The position numbers and the translations under genes were made by a program. Source: Artemia franciscana (Eukaryota; Arthropoda; Branchiopoda; Anostraca; Artemiidae). From it: 64,000 nucleotides of DNA. Location of the stretch: contig NC_088866.1 in the NCBI RefSeq assembly GCF_032884065.1, forward strand, positions 60,934,168 through 60,998,167. The letters run 5' to 3'. The notes under the pieces are model-generated. The model was not told the origin of the DNA. It made no database searches and was given only the letters and a program-made list of their open reading frames with translations. This document shows positions 1 through 12,780 of this stretch, piece by piece (the stretch's first letter is position 1; the number at the start of each line of letters is the position of its first letter).

Positions 1-1299
1 AATGTAGTGAAAACTTTAACAAATTTATAATTGGAAAACTTGGCCTTAAAAGGTCAAATTGCCCTTTTGGTCGTAATCATGTGTACTTGAGCAAGAAGTT
101 CGATAGTTCCTATAATTTGCTGATAAATTCCTACCGACAGATTTTTTTTTTTTTTTTTTTTATCGGATGAAATTTCGAGTTCTTCGAGCACGGCAACCTG
201 CAACCAGAGGAGAATATAACTGATGGCCTGTGGAAAATCAGGTCCCTAATAGATGTTATTCGCCAAAATTGCTTAACCACGAACCGGGACAGTGCATTGG
301 GATTGCTGAGCAGATGATCCCAAGATGTAATCTCACACACTACGTCTTACACCAAACAAGTCCAATGCATGGGACCAAGGCATATCATGAAGACTGAAGA
401 TATTCCTGTTGACTGGAGCAGAAGGTCTGGCTCCAGGGAAAGATCTCGTTCAATCCAGATCTGCAGTCTAAAGGCTTAGAAGCGACTGCTGTATTGCACC
501 CCACGCAGATTGTGATAAAAGGCTCGTGCCTCTTTTTGACAGGTATTTAACTAGCATTCAGCTTCTTGAAGAGCTCTCAGTTTTAGTAGTAAATGCAATA
601 GCAACAATCATGAAGAATCGACTAGAAGGCACCACAGAGAAAAGTGAGAAAGAGCTAAAGCGCCTAGGGAGAGGCATATTCAGCTTCGTTTGGAAAGAAA
701 AGGCTGCTGGCAGTTACCTAGTGGTTTGACAATAAACCAATCTCCTTTGCGTTGAGTTGCCATGCATATACCAATACCGAGATTCCAATACCGATTACAA
801 ACCGAGATTGCAAACTTAAATACCAATAACGAGGTATGACAAGTCTTTTGAGATTACATAGGTATACCTAGCTCCAACGATGGTTGCGGGTACAGTAAGT
901 TGATGGTAAGAGTAGACTTATGTGGCAGAATGATTAGTTATTATCATTGCTGAAGCCGTGCCAGCAAATGGACAGTGCGTGTCTTGAATGATTTTATTGA
1001 TCTCGCTTTGTCATATATCTGGCTTGTCTACAGAAAGGATGCTATGAAAGCTAAGGCTAGGTACGCACAGTTGATCAAATTCAGGCTCCAGGTTGCGTAA
1101 TACTTGGCTTTCGAAGTTGATCGAATGTTAGAGAGCAACTTTCACAACTTTGTTGAACGAGAATGGCCTCTGATATCACGACGGAGATATAGAGAGAACT
1201 AACAAGAGGAGGAAACGCTATTTTGTCTTCACAACAACAACAAAAAAGTTTAAGCACTTGCCAAGGTTAGATGTTACCCTGTGAGATGTCGCTTATTCG
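1..1299. other. no gene recognised
   Basis: I see no supported gene. A run of T at about 142-163 could be the reversed poly(A) of an old retrotransposed copy. The short ORFs here show no family motif. A stretch near 400-480 faintly resembles LINE reverse-transcriptase text, too weakly to call. Confidence 0.4.
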
Positions 1300-2440
1300 A
1301 TTGTGACAAAAAAAAGCAAAATTCTTCGGTGAAAAGTGCTAATTATTTTTACTAGTTACTTACTTGTGGTAGGAATCACGCGTTTTCACCCCGTCCGACA
1401 TCAATTGTCTGGAATACATCTTCGGAACACGCTGAGCGGTCTTTTGCCAACTGATATGCAGATACGAGCCATTGTGTTTACCATCTATGACCAAATTTTC
1501 TGAACCCCCGATAGGTTCAAGGTCTGGCTTTGCCAATTTCCACCAGTTCCTCCTCTGTGCTCCTTAGTGTCTCTTCCAGGAGATAAGAGGCTCGGATCTA
1601 AAATTATTTAGCGTGGCAGTTGCTCTCGTGGCTTTCATAATTTATGGCCCAACCATTGAGAGTTGGTAGTGAGCACAAAATGTTTCTGTATATTGCACAT
1701 TTGATGTAAATCCACTTTAGAGATGCGGTTGCGGAGTTTTATTCTAAGAATGTTTAGCAGGCAAGGTGCCTGAACACCCTCAGTGCATTCTCATGTTATA
1801 GCTTTGTCGACCATGTTTTGCATCGTTAAAGGAGAACGGTGCAGAATAGCGCAATGTACATTCACTGACTTCGTGGCGACTCCATTGCAGTTTCTGAAGG
1901 GAGACAAAGATTTTCTGTGTTTCCTTTATTGACTTTTTCGATTTGAACTTGATTGGCAGTTAGTAAGAATGGTCCTGGGTGGTTAATATCTATAATTTTC
2001 GTTTTCTTTGTCCTTATTTTCAAGCTGATTAGGCCTGTCCAGCCGACCACTCTTGTTTTGGGCTCCTCGGGGGCTGTGATGGTCTGCGTAATCGAAAGAG
2101 TTCTTTGTAGGCAAGGTGCCTGAACACCATCAATGCATTCTCGTGTTGCAGCCTTATTGACCATGTTTTGCAACTTCATTGGAGTTTCTGAAAGGAGACA
2201 GACTGTCTGTGCTTCCTGTATTGACTTTCTTGATCTGAACTTGATTGACATTTAGTAAGAATGGTTCTGCTTGGTTAATATCCATTATTTTCATTTTTTT
2301 TTTGTTCGGAATTTAAAACTGATTAGGTCTGCCCAGATCACTACTCATTTTTTGGGCTCCTTGCGATCTGAAAAGAGACTAACATATTCCGCGTGATCGA
2401 AACCAGTCAGTGAAAGACATTGTTCAATTTGATCTCCTGG
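1300..2440 (-). mobile_element. decayed non-LTR retrotransposon (LINE) 3' end
   Basis: Read on the minus strand, scattered frames resemble the C-terminal part of a LINE ORF2: segments like ENALRVFRHLAC and NGWAINYESHESNCHAK recall the region after the reverse transcriptase, where many LINEs have a conserved Leu-Arg-Val-Phe motif. There are many stops and frame changes. Part of it is tandemly duplicated. The call rests on weak text similarity. It could be another old repeat. Confidence 0.35.
1758..2440. repeat. two-copy tandem duplication, period about 350 bases
   Basis: The text GGCAAGGTGCCTGAACACC begins near 1759 and again near 2109. Each is followed by the same series: a GACCATGTTTTGCA block, a TTGACTTT block, a TTAGTAAGAATGGT block and a TTTTGGGCTCCT block. 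The copies have diverged by substitutions and small indels, so the duplication is old. Confidence 0.8.
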
Positions 2441-2691
2441 ATGAGAGGGCAGTGCATTTTTAAGCACTCAATTGAACAGAGTCAGGGAATGGTTGCACCC
2501 TTGCTAGTTATACCTCTGCTTCTATGTTGGTAAGGATGTCTGCAAGTGCTTCACTCTTTCCTACAAGTAAGAATCAAGCAACAACGATGGAATGTGTAGA
2601 GCTTCATTTTTTTTTTTTTATAGCGTTTCAGTTAAGTTTCATTTAATGTTGGATGTTTCTCTGTAATTTCTTTTAATTGTGTTCGTTCCAG

Positions 2692-3269
2692 GAGTTATTC
2701 TTTTCTTTTATTTCTGCTGCACACTAAATGCTAACCGGAGTGATCTAATTTTTGACGTTAAAAGTTCCCTGTCATCCGATAATGAATTCTGCTGTCAAGA
2801 GGCCTCACTTCAACTTCGAAGAAAGAACAAACCTGTTTCTGAAATCTGTCAAGAAAAGTTTTCATCATCGTTTTCTGACACAAAATCCCATCGTTCTTGG
2901 AAAAAGACAATTCTTAAGCGTTCTAAAGTGGTCGATAAGAGAAACGGCACTCAAATCCTCAGTTGGGATTTTGTAACGACAAAGTTGCCTTTCAATCATC
3001 CCCACGGACGCCGGCACTCTTTGAGACGCAATCAATATTTTTTTTTCGAGAAAAGAGACCAAACGAACATCATTTTCTTGGAAGTAAAGAAACTTTTTCA
3101 GATGGAAAATTACCGGTTCGCCGCGTTTTCCTTTCCCCATGACGCAGTGAAAAGGAAGTTTCTCATCGAAAAATTAATTATTTCTTTACTGGACATGCAA
3201 CGGAGAATGATTGCTAAAGCGAGACCGGAGATGAACTTGGACCATCCAAGACAAAATGAACAGGATTAG
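2692..3269 (+). CDS. unrecognised open frame, possible exon
   Basis: A frame of over 190 codons stays open to a TAG at 3267-3269, long for DNA this AT-rich. A good 3' splice-site-like sequence (pyrimidine tract ending TTCCAG at 2691) lies at its left edge, so 2692 is given as a possible exon start. No convincing ATG fits the N-terminus. The first residues are hydrophobic (VILFFYFCC), then the protein is basic and Ser/Lys/Arg-rich, ending in a helix-like stretch with IISLLDMQRRMIAKARPEM. I recognise no domain. Two shorter frames (plus 2752-2976, minus 2865-3140) overlap it, so the whole segment is low in stops. It may be an exon, a relic of a domesticated or dead element, or chance. Confidence 0.3.
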
Positions 3270-4369
3270 GAGGTTCTCACTCTGAAATGTTTAAAAGTCA
3301 ATTCATTCGTTTAATTATGCATCTGACAACCGGTTGGATGCTCTTAATCAGAAGGTGGTATCTGAAAGTGAGTAGATTTGTCTTTAACTGTAAATGTATG
3401 TAATCGAACTTCATTTTTTTCGGTTGTAAATTTTGAATCTTTTATTTATTTCTGTTTCTGGAGTTTTTGCCATTCTCTGTGCTGTTTATTGACGCATGGG
3501 ACCGAGAAAACAGGTTGGAAATATTTATCGTCCACAAAAAAAAATCGTCCACAAAAGTATTCTATGAAGTTGGAATGTGGACCATCTAATGCGAAATGAA
3601 TAGAAATTCGGAGATTAAACCTGTACAAAATCATCGTCACTAGCGTATTAAGCTGGTTAATTAATTAATCTTATTAATCTGGTTTAGTCCTTGAACTTTA
3701 CGCTTCTGATATTTCAAACATTAGAATAGTCTAAATTTTATTTTTTTAAAATAGAAGAAAGTATGTTCTTTTTAGAACAAAGATTAAGTTTTTAAGTTTT
3801 AGTGAATTAATCTTTCTTTGATTACATCAACTATGGTTGGAGCAGTGTATGTAACATAGTAAAGAGCGAACCACATTCCATAGTAATCGAAAATAATATT
3901 TAAAAAAAATGTTTTTTACAGACACTAATATTTCCCAACTGACACTAATTTAAAATATTGTCTTTTATCCATATTCAACTGAATATCAACAAGCAAAAAA
4001 GAAAAATCAGACAGCTACACGGAACAGCTCAAAGGGTTAATCGTCTGTAAAGGAGAATTGTAGTTACTGCCTTCTGTAAAAGTATACAATGGTATGGAAA
4101 ATAAAAAGGAAGAGTATATGAATTAATATGTTATGCCTCAGAACACAAGCATTCCTCTTTTCGTAGAACATAAACGTAGGGCAACCCAGGACGGATCTAG
4201 GCGATAATCTTAATCTGTCTGTAACTAATCTCCTAACTTCTGAGCATTGCTATGAACTTTTCATGCTTTTTCTAAATCGCCTTTTTTCCAGTTTACTTTT
4301 TCAGTTTGCAATAAAGGATAAAACAATTTTAAAATGATTGTATTTTCTTAAGATCCGTCTACAAGAGAC

Positions 4370-4400
<31 letters not shown>

Positions 4401-5039
4401 CAAGAGACAGTTTTGGCATCAGCATCTTGAAGTTTGGCAAAGCAATGTTACTCTGGCATTTTTGGACCTGGACCTCTCTTTCTTCTTCTATCTTTCTTTT
4501 CTTATTACATTTCATTAAGGTTTGTAAGAGACGTGGTCCCCCTGGAATGTACCTAAGACTTGGGTCTAGATTATTTCTGTTTCTTTGCAATGACATGTTT
4601 GTTTCACATCACATTTTCACATTTTCGCTTTTTCGTTTAAACCATTCTCTTACATCTTTGTTTGTCCATGTAAAATACACATTATCCTAAAACAAAAACA
4701 GTTTTAAGTGCAAAAATGAAAACATCTTCGCCTTTCTTATCGATTTATCTATTAAAGATAAATTCCTTTTTCTAACGTGTACTTTCTCCACCTTATCCCT
4801 TTCTAGAATTAAATGTGAAGTTTTTGCTTTTTACCCAGAAGAAAAGCTATTTATCGTCGTTATGAAAATTTATAATCTTTAGTTATGGAGGACTTTAGAC
4901 TAAAGGGTAATTGTCCAGGGTAAGTTTTCACCCGGATTGAATTGTCTAGAGAATAAATCCTTGGGAGGAGGTATTTTTCCGCGGAGGAGTAGCCAAATTT
5001 CCTGGCATTATTTAAAAAGCTATCAGAAATCAAATAAGA
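3270..5039. other. no gene recognised; 29-base T run
   Basis: AT-rich sequence without supportable coding text. An uninterrupted T run at 4372-4400 is followed by CAAGAGACAGTTTT, which also precedes the run (a short direct repeat). This fits a minus-strand retroposed tail or slippage. Confidence 0.4.
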
Positions 5040-5390
5040 AAACAAGTTATTTCATTTGAAAGTAAGGAGCAACATTAAAAATTAAAACGAACAGAAATTA
5101 TTACGTATCTTATTACTCCTCCGCAACACCTCGCTCTTTATGCTAAAGTTTGAATTCTGTCCTAATCTTTTAAGAACGATTCCTGAAACACTATGTTCGT
5201 CGAATTAAAAATTAAAGTTTCTTAGTACTTCTAAAAAAAAGCTTTTTTTAGAAGTACTAAGAAACTTGAGCGTTAAGAGCGAGACGTTATGGAGGAGTAA
5301 CCTACCCATTTACGTAATAATTTCTATTCGTTCTAAGTTTTAATATTGCTCCTTACTTTAAGTTTGAATTTTTTTATTTTATTTAATCTC
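5040..5390. repeat. foldback element, older palindromic copy
   Basis: Left arm (about 5040-5158) and right arm (about 5250-5390) are inverted copies of each other. They run from GAAAGTAAGGAGCAACATT through AAACGAACAGAAATTATTACG to CGCTCTTTATGCTAAAG. The same arm sequence recurs at 9.6-9.9 kb and 40.9-41.2 kb. The arms here have drifted more than in those copies. Confidence 0.8.
5215..5267. repeat. perfect 25-base-pair hairpin
   Basis: AAGTTTCTTAGTACTTCTAA begins a 25-base arm (5215-5239) repeated exactly inverted at 5243-5267, with a 3-base loop. It sits at the centre of the foldback element and is better preserved than the surrounding arms. Confidence 0.9.
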
Positions 5391-5502
5391 TTTATAGCCG
5401 AGAGTACTTTATCCATTTCATATGTTGGTGACCACTTTTACAACGGAGTAAATCTTTATTAAATTGAAGTTTCCCACTGGATTTTTTGGCTTTTTTTTCG
5501 TT

Positions 5503-6507
5503 ATCAAATCAAACAGTTCGTGGTAAGGAACTTTAGTAAGGAGCGACCCGGCTCTGTAGTAACCAAAACTCTAAAAAATCGAATTTTGATACCAATATCT
5601 ACATCAAAAGAATCGCATTTTAATGCTGATTTTAAATATATAAGTTTAATCAAGTTTAGTCTTGCCCATCAAAAGTTACGAGCCTGAGAAAATTTGCGTT
5701 ATTTTAGAAAATAGGGGGAAACGCCCCCTAGAAGTTTTAGAATCATAACGAAAATCACACCATCAGATTCCGCGTATCAGAGAACCCTACTGTAGAAGTT
5801 TCAAGCTCCTATCTACAAAAATGTGGAATTTTGTATTTTTTGCCAGAAGGCAGATCACGGATGCGTGTTTATTTGTTTTTTTTGTTTTTTTGTTTTTTTG
5901 TTTGTTTTTTTTTCTTTTTCCCAGGGGTGATCGTATCGACCCAGTTGTCCTAGAATGTTGCAAGAGGGCTCATTCTAACGGAAATGAAAAGTTCTAGTGC
6001 CCTTTTTAAGTGACCAAAAAAATTGGAGGGCAACTAGGCCCCCTCCCACGCTAATTATTTTACCAAAGTCAACGGATCAAAATTCTGAGATAGCCATTTT
6101 ATTCAGCGTAGTCGAAAAACCTTATAACTATGTCTTTGGGGACGACTTACTTCCCCACAGTCCCCGTGGGAGGGGCAACAAGTTACAAACTTTGACCAGT
6201 GCTTACATACAGTAATGGTTATTGGGAAGTGTACAGGCGTTTTCAGGAGGATTTTTTTGGTTGGGGGAGGGGTTGAGAAGAGGGGAATATGCTGGGGGAA
6301 CTTTCCATCGATAATTTGTCATGGGGGAAGAAAATCTTCATGAAGGGAGCGCAGGATTTACTAGCATTATTTAAAAAAAATAAATATGAAAAAGTTCTTT
6401 CAGCTGCAAGTAAGGAGCAGCATTAAAACTTAAACAAACAGAAATTATTACCCATTTGAGGGGCTCACCTCCTCCTAATACCTTGCTCTTTACGCTAAAG
6501 TATTTTG
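5503..6507 (+). mobile_element. foldback-family non-autonomous element, copy 1
   Basis: Starts at ATCAAACAGTTCGTGG and shares about 1 kb of recognisable text with copies beginning at 7900 and 39483. Shared blocks are AGTAAGGAGCGACCCGGCTC, AATAGGGGGAAACGCCCCCT, TGTGGAATTTTGTATTTTTT, CTAGTGCCCTTTTTAAGTGA, AACTATGTCTTTGGGG and ATTGGGAAGTGTACAGGCG. It ends with the arm sequence of the palindromic module (AAACAAACAGAAATTATTAC, near 6440). No open frame suggests a transposase, so the element is non-autonomous. Superfamily unknown. Confidence 0.8.
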
Positions 6508-6544
6508 CGGACCTGGTCAGGATTTTAAATCCTGACCAGGTCCG
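6508..6544. repeat. 37-base perfect palindrome
   Basis: CGGACCTGGTCAGGATTT is followed by one T and then its exact reverse complement. It sits at the junction between foldback copy 1 and the G-rich repeats to its right. Confidence 0.92.
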
Positions 6545-7430
6545 ATGACAATGGGGGAGTTGGAGGGGGAAACCGGAATTCTTGGAAAATGTGAAAATTG
6601 AGGTATCTTTATCTTACGAATAGGTGATCGGATCTTAATGAAACTCTATATATAGAAGGGTATTATGTCTCAGATGCTCCATTTTCAATTCGAATCCGAT
6701 CGGGGGACATGGGGGTTGGAGGGGGGAAACAGAAATCTTGGAAAACACTTAGAGTGGAGAGATCGGGATGAAACTTGATGGGAAGAATAAGCACAAGCTA
6801 TAGATACGTGATTGACATAATTGGAACGGATCTGTTCACTTGGGAGGAGCGGGGGGGGGTGTTGATTTGAAAAAAAATAAAAAATCGAGGAATTTTTAAC
6901 TTAAGAACGGGTGACCGGATCTTAATGAAATTTGATATTTAGAAGGAACGCATGACTCAGAGCTCTTATTTCAAATACCGACCAGATCTGTTGACATTGG
7001 GGGGAGTTGGAGGGGGAAACCGGAAATCTTGGAAAACGCTTAGAGTAGAGAAATTTGGATGAAACTTGGTGGGTAGAATAAGCAAATGTCGTAGATACGT
7101 GATTGACGTAACCGTACTGGATTCACTCTCTTTGGGGGAGTTAGGGGGTAGGTTTCAGTACTTTGGCGAGTTTGGTACTTCTGGACGTGCTAGGACGATG
7201 GATATTGGTAGGCGTGTCTTGGAGCTGCAGGATTTGACTTGATAAAGTCGAATTCCCCGATTAGACCATCTGGGGGGGGGCTGAAGGGAGAGGAAAAAGT
7301 TAAAAAATGAGGTATTTATAACTTACGAGTGGGTGATGGGATCTTAATGAATTTTGATATTTAGAAGGACCTCGGGACTCAGAGCTCTTATTTTAAATCC
7401 CAACCGGTATTAAGCCTCCGATTTTCCTTT
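6545..7430. repeat. degenerate G-rich tandem repeat
   Basis: Recurring blocks: GGATCTTAATGAAA (about 6632, 6911, 7339), TGGAAAAC(A/G)CTTAGAGT (about 6738, 7030), and GTTGGAGGGGGAAACCGG (about 6554, 7009). Spacing is irregular, about 280-430 bases. Runs of GGGGGG occur in each unit. No coding frame is supported. Confidence 0.75.
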
Positions 7431-7899
7431 TAAATCAATCTATTGATTCTTAAAATTTTGCTAGAGCTCATACCATATGAGCTCTTGGCTCTTGGCTTGT
7501 CCGGACTGGTCACAAGTGCCATATGAGCTCTTGGCTCTTGTTTGTAATTGAATTACAAAAGATTTTATAATTTTGCCGATATTTGAAAATATCACGAGTT
7601 AGTTTATTTGAGCCAGTTTTGTAGATATATCTTACGTAATCGGCGAAGCAATTATTTTCGTTTGTCTCAAGTTTCAGCTTTGATCTTTGGGGTTTTTTTT
7701 GTTTTTCTTCTTTGCACGAAGAAAAGAAGATTTCTATTCCTATTTCTCTTAGTTGTGAAAAGTTATGTTCAGACTTGGTTATAGATTCTCCCAGTTCCTC
7801 TGGCGTAATTTTTTTCGAGGATATAAAAAAACTTAATTTCTTCGTTAGCCATGCTGTAATATCAGTAGGCTTATATTTCTATTGCAATTATTTTTCATG
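7431..7899. other. no gene; short duplication
   Basis: Only a duplicated CATATGAGCTCTTGGCTCTT (near 7475 and 7511) stands out. The rest is AT-rich with no supported feature. Confidence 0.5.
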
Positions 7900-9905
7900 T
7901 TATCAAACAGTTCGTGGTAACGAACTGTAGTAAGGAGCGACCCGGCTCAATAGTAACCAAAACTCTAAAAATGGAATTTTGACACCAATAACTACATCAA
8001 AAGAAGCGCATTTAAAGGCTGATTTTAAGTATATAAGTTTCATCAAGTTTAGTCCTACCCATCTAAAGTTACGAGCCTGAGGAAATTTGCGTTATTTTAG
8101 AAAATAGGGGGAAACACCCCCTAAAAGTCATAGACTCTTAACGAAAATCAAGCTCCTATCTATAAAAATGTGGAATTTTGTATTTTTTGCCAGAAGAAAG
8201 ATCACGGATACGTCTTTATTTATTCTTATTTTTTTCAGGGGTGATCGTATAGACGCTGTGGTCTTAGAATAATGGGAGAGGGTTCACTTTAATAGAAATT
8301 CAGTGTGTTCACGGATGCGTGTTTATTTGTTAGTTTTTTTTTTTTTTTTAAGGGGTGATTGTATCTATAAAAATGGAAAATGGTGAAAAATGGTGATTGT
8401 ATCTATAAAAATGTGGAATTTTGTATTTTTTGCCAGAAGAAAGATCACGGATACGTCTTTATTTATTCTTTTTTTTTTCAGGGGTGATCGTATAGAACCT
8501 GTGGTCTTAGAATAATGGGAGAGGGTTCACTTTGATAGAAATTCAGCGTGTTCACGGATGCGTGTTTATTTGTTAGTTTTTTTTTTAAGGGGTGATTGTA
8601 TCGACCCAGTTGTCGTAGAATGTTACGAGAGGGCTCATTCTAACGGAAATGAAAAGTTCTAGTGCCCCTTTTAAGTGACCCAAAAAATTGGAGGGCACCT
8701 AGGCCCCCTCCCACGCTAATTATTTTCCCAAAGTCAACGGATAAAAATTCTGAGATAGCCATTTTATTCAGTGTAGTCGAAAAACCTTATAACTATGTCT
8801 TTGGGGACGACTTACACCCCCACAGTCCCCATGGGAGGGGCTACAAGTTACAAACTTTGACCAGGGCTTACATATTGTAATGGTTATTGGAAAGTGTACA
8901 GGCGTTTTCATGATGATTTTTTGGTTGGGGAGGGGTTTTGAAAAGGGGGATATGCTAGGGGAACTTTCCATCGAGGAATTTGTCATGCGGGAAGAAAATT
9001 TCCATGAAGGAAGCGCAGGATTTACTAGCATTATTTAAAAAAGAACAATGAAAAAATAGATATGAAAAAGTTTTTTTTTTCAGCTGGAAGTAAGGAGCAG
9101 TTTTAAAACTTAAAACGAACAGAAATTATTACGCATATGAGGGGCTCACTTCCTCCTAATACCTCGCTCTTTTTCGCTAAAGTATTTTTAGTGATTTCAA
9201 CTATTTATTCTACGGCTTTTGTGATTCAGGGGTCATTCTTAATGAATTGGGTCAAAATTTAATTTTTATTGTAAAGAGCGAGGTACTGACGAGGGGGCTA
9301 GCCCCTCATATATGTAATAAAACATGAGATTACAAAAGTTCCTTACGCAAGCTAATTTATAAGTTACGTTTGTCTTTTACTAATAAAAACATTCGTAAAA
9401 AATTAAAAATTCTAGTTGCCTTTTTAAGTAACCAAAAAATCGCAGGGCAACTAGGCTTCCTCCACCGTTCCTTTTTTTTCTCAAAATCATTCGATCAAAA
9501 CTATGAGAAAGCCATTTAGCAAAAAAAATAAACTTGCAAATTTCGTGTTAATTATTCCTCTGCGGAAAGCCAAAATCAAAACATGTGTTGATTCAAAAAC
9601 GTTCAGAAATTAAATAAAAAAAACAAGTTTTTGTTAGCTGAAAGTAAGGAGCGACAGAAAAACTTAAAACGAACAGAAATTACTTCGTATATGAAAGGGG
9701 CTGCTTCCTCATCAACGCCCCGCTCTTCACGCTAAAGTTTTTTACTGTTTTAAAAAGCAGAGTTGAGAGAAAGAGTCAAACTTTAGCGTAAAGAGCGGGG
9801 CGTGGATGAGTAAGTCCTTTCATATACGAAGTAATTTCTGTTCGTTTTAAGTTTTAATGTCGCTCCTTACTTTCAGCTAAAAAAAACTTTTTATTTTTTA
9901 TTTAA
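7900..9905 (+). mobile_element. foldback-family element, copy 2 (about 2 kb)
   Basis: Begins TTATCAAACAGTTCGTGGTA and runs through the blocks shared with copy 1. It then has a right half (AATTGGGTCAAAATT, CTAGTTGCCTTTTTAAGTAA) shared with copy 3, and ends in a palindromic module (9610-9905). The left end carries AGTAAGGAGCGACC and the right end its inverse GGTC/GTCGCTCCTTACTTTCAG, so the termini look like short inverted repeats. A segment of about 240 bases (near 8155-8590) is tandemly duplicated inside it. Confidence 0.8.
9610..9905. repeat. palindromic module of foldback copy 2
   Basis: Arms of about 120 bases: GTTAGCTGAAAGTAAGGAGC to CGCTCTTCACGCTAAAGTTT on the left, and the inverse AACTTTAGCGTAAAGAGCGG to GCTCCTTACTTTCAGCTAAA on the right. 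The spacer is about 45 bases. A few mismatches separate the arms. Confidence 0.9.
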
Positions 9906-10019
9906 TCGAATACTAAAATGTCAACAGTGTTCAAAAAGACTAGCATGTTATTTTTATTCCAAAAAAGACTAGCCGTTTATTTATTTTTTTGGCATAGTAT
10001 ACGTATAAAAATTCTATTG

Positions 10020-12110
10020 ATTTGAAATTTTTCATTATAAAAATGTACCGCTTCCTGATTTGATTGCACTTTCCCCTGTTACCCTGGCAATATTTTTCTC
10101 CGGGATTTAGAAATTTTTTTTTTTTTTTTTTTAATTAGCTATTCTTTTATGAAACATAATGTATTATCAGAATTTCACCAATATACGTAGAAAAAAGGTC
10201 GTCTATTTTGCGTTATCGCAATTTGAAATTTTAAACGGCGTTGGAAAAGACAAGCATTCTTTCGCATAATTTTCAAAAGAATGCTTGTCTTGCAAAAATA
10301 AAAATTTTGGCAATATCCCTCGCCAAAATTTCCAAAATATTTTGTCCTGAATTAGCTTTTCCTTTATGACATATGCTGTACTGTCAAAATTTCTTCATTT
10401 TTCGCAGAATAAAAGGTCACTATTTTCATTTCCAGGCTTTGAGGGAATTTATGGCCTTTAGACCTCACTATGGATTTCCCAAGTTTTCCTACCGAAATAA
10501 GTGTTTAACTGGCCTTTAAAAAGAAACTACTAGTGCCCTTTGCAATAAATTTTGTTTCTAAGTTAAGTGCCAATCCTCCCATCCCCCTTAGATATGGTCC
10601 TGCCTGAAACCTGTTTCATCTGAAATATCTATTTATGTCCAGTGATTCTTACTCTTAAAACATTTAACCTAAATAACAGGCAATTGATTCAAAACAATAA
10701 AATTGTCAATTTTTGTTCAGTTTCATTCTCTTGTTTTATAGCACTTTTCAAACAATTTTGCTTAAATTACCTATTCCTTTGTGAAGCATGCTATGCTGTC
10801 AATAATTCTCCTGTACACGCTGAATAGAAGGCCACTACACTTTTTTCTCATCATTATGAAAATTTATCACCTTTAGACCTGACTATGGATTTCCCCCAGT
10901 TCTCCTGGCGAAGCAAGTGTTTAACTGGCCATTAAAATGAAAACGTTCGTATGGTTTGCAAAGAAATCAAGTTTATGATTTGGGAAAGTACTGGGTAATT
11001 CTCTCCTCTGGGTAATCCTTCCTTCCGAGTAGTTTTCAAACCGAACAATCTTCCCCTCCTTTCTTTATATTGTTTTGCCTGAAGCCAAATTTATCTGAAA
11101 GTGTATTTTTTTTTCAATTATTCCTACTCTTAATGTATTTAACCAAAGTAATAAACAATTGAATCAAAAAGAAAATAACAGTGACAACATCAGTTTCCAT
11201 TCAATTTTATTGCTCGGTCGTATCGCATTTTCAAAATCACTTTTCTTGAATTTACGAAACATTATAATGTCAATATTTCCCCACTATATACAGAACAAAT
11301 GGTAATTATCCCTGTTTCTCGTCATTGCCGTCTTTATACCAGAATGGATTTTCCCCAGTTCCCTCGGCGAAACAAGTGCTCAACTCGTCGTTAAAAAGAA
11401 ACTACGGTTTCCCTTTCCAAGAAGTTTCTTTTCTAATTGTATAATGCACGGGGAAATTCACTCTACTGGGTAATATCCTTAGATGGGTAATCTACCCTCC
11501 TTGCGAGATGTGACCCTGAATGAAACCTATTATATATAAAAGCGTCAATTGTTGTTCAGATATTCTTTGGCATAATACATTTGACCAAAGTAGCAAATAA
11601 TTAAATGAAAACCAGTGGCCCCAATTGGGAGGGGGTGGGGGAGCAAAGGCATTTGCTTCTAGATATTCCCCCCACCTTGATACTTTTGACCTATTTTTAT
11701 TTTAAGAACCTTTTGGTGGTATTTTCGCTGAAAAAAAAGATTTAAAACTACTCCCTGTAATTTGGAAAATACATTCCCCCTCCTCCCAACTATGTGTGAA
11801 TAGTTTCATTGATAAAAACAATCAAAGTGTGAATTTTTGTTCAATTTTTATTCTTCTGCCACATAGTATTTAAAAAAAATTTCGAGTTTATGAAACATAC
11901 TAAAATATCGATATTTCTCCATTAAGCACAGAATACAAGGTCGCTAATTCCTATTTCTTATCCTTATGGAAATTTATCGCCTTTAGACCTGACTATAGGT
12001 TTTCCCCAGTTCTCCTGGCGAAACAAGTGTTTAACTGGTCGTTAAAAAGAAACTACTGGTACGCTTTGCAAGAAATTACGTTTCTAATTTGTCATGCGAT
12101 CCTGGAATTT
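10020..12110. repeat. long-period satellite-like array
   Basis: Degenerate units repeat CTTTAGACCTGACTATGGAT (about 10456, 10871, 11980; variant near 11330), followed by CAGTTCTCCTGGCGAA and AAGTGTTTAACTGG. A second marker is a GAAACAT-type block before a run ending in GAATA(C/G)AAGGTC (about 10150, 10369, 10782, 11258, 11890). Spacing varies from roughly 200 to 650 bases. No coding frame is supported. Confidence 0.7.
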
Positions 12111-12452
12111 TCCAAGAAAAACTACCAGATTTCGTGTTGTACAAATACTAACAAAATTGACTCTAAGGCAAAATTTTTCTAAGGAAGAAAATAGAGAAAT
12201 CGATTTCTAAGTGATGAAGGAACGTGGTTCCATTAGAAATTTTTGACTGATGTGAAATGAACAGGAAACTGTGAAGTTTCTATATGAAAAAAATAAGTAA
12301 AATAGAAAATGTATAGCACGAAACAGTTATAAAAAGTGGACCACTTTACGTGAAGAGATAAAATCAAAAATACATTTCTCTTTTCTTTGAATGGTTTGAA
12401 GCAAAGATTCTGAGAGTCAAAGGTCTCACGCCGTTTTCTGAGGGAACTCGTC

Positions 12453-12453
<1 letters not shown>

Positions 12454-12515
<62 letters not shown>
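12454..12515. repeat. 62-base poly(A) run
   Basis: An uninterrupted A run. The long poly-Phe frame on the other strand is an artefact of it. It could be the tail of a plus-strand retroposed copy, but no parent could be identified upstream. Confidence 0.95.
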
Positions 12516-12516
<1 letters not shown>

Positions 12517-12780
12517 GGTGAAAAATTTTGGTGAGTAAATGCAAATGTTTTGACCGAGACTTCCGTTCAACCGTGCTTAACGGAAAAAGAAGAAAGGTGT
12601 AAAATAGAATAGAATACGCAAAAGACACATGTAAAAAAAATGTAATTAATCAATTTATTACATGTAATTAAACAATTTATGCAATCCAATGATCATTGAG
12701 GAACTACTCACTCTCTTGAATAAAGTACATTCATGTGTTTATTTGTCTCCAAGAGTTCGTAAAAAGTTACTCAGTGTCTT

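Noticed and set aside
12233-12628. 131-codon minus-strand frame with about 20 consecutive Phe
   Set aside because: It is produced by the 62-base A run. The flanking residues show no family and the frame has no other support.
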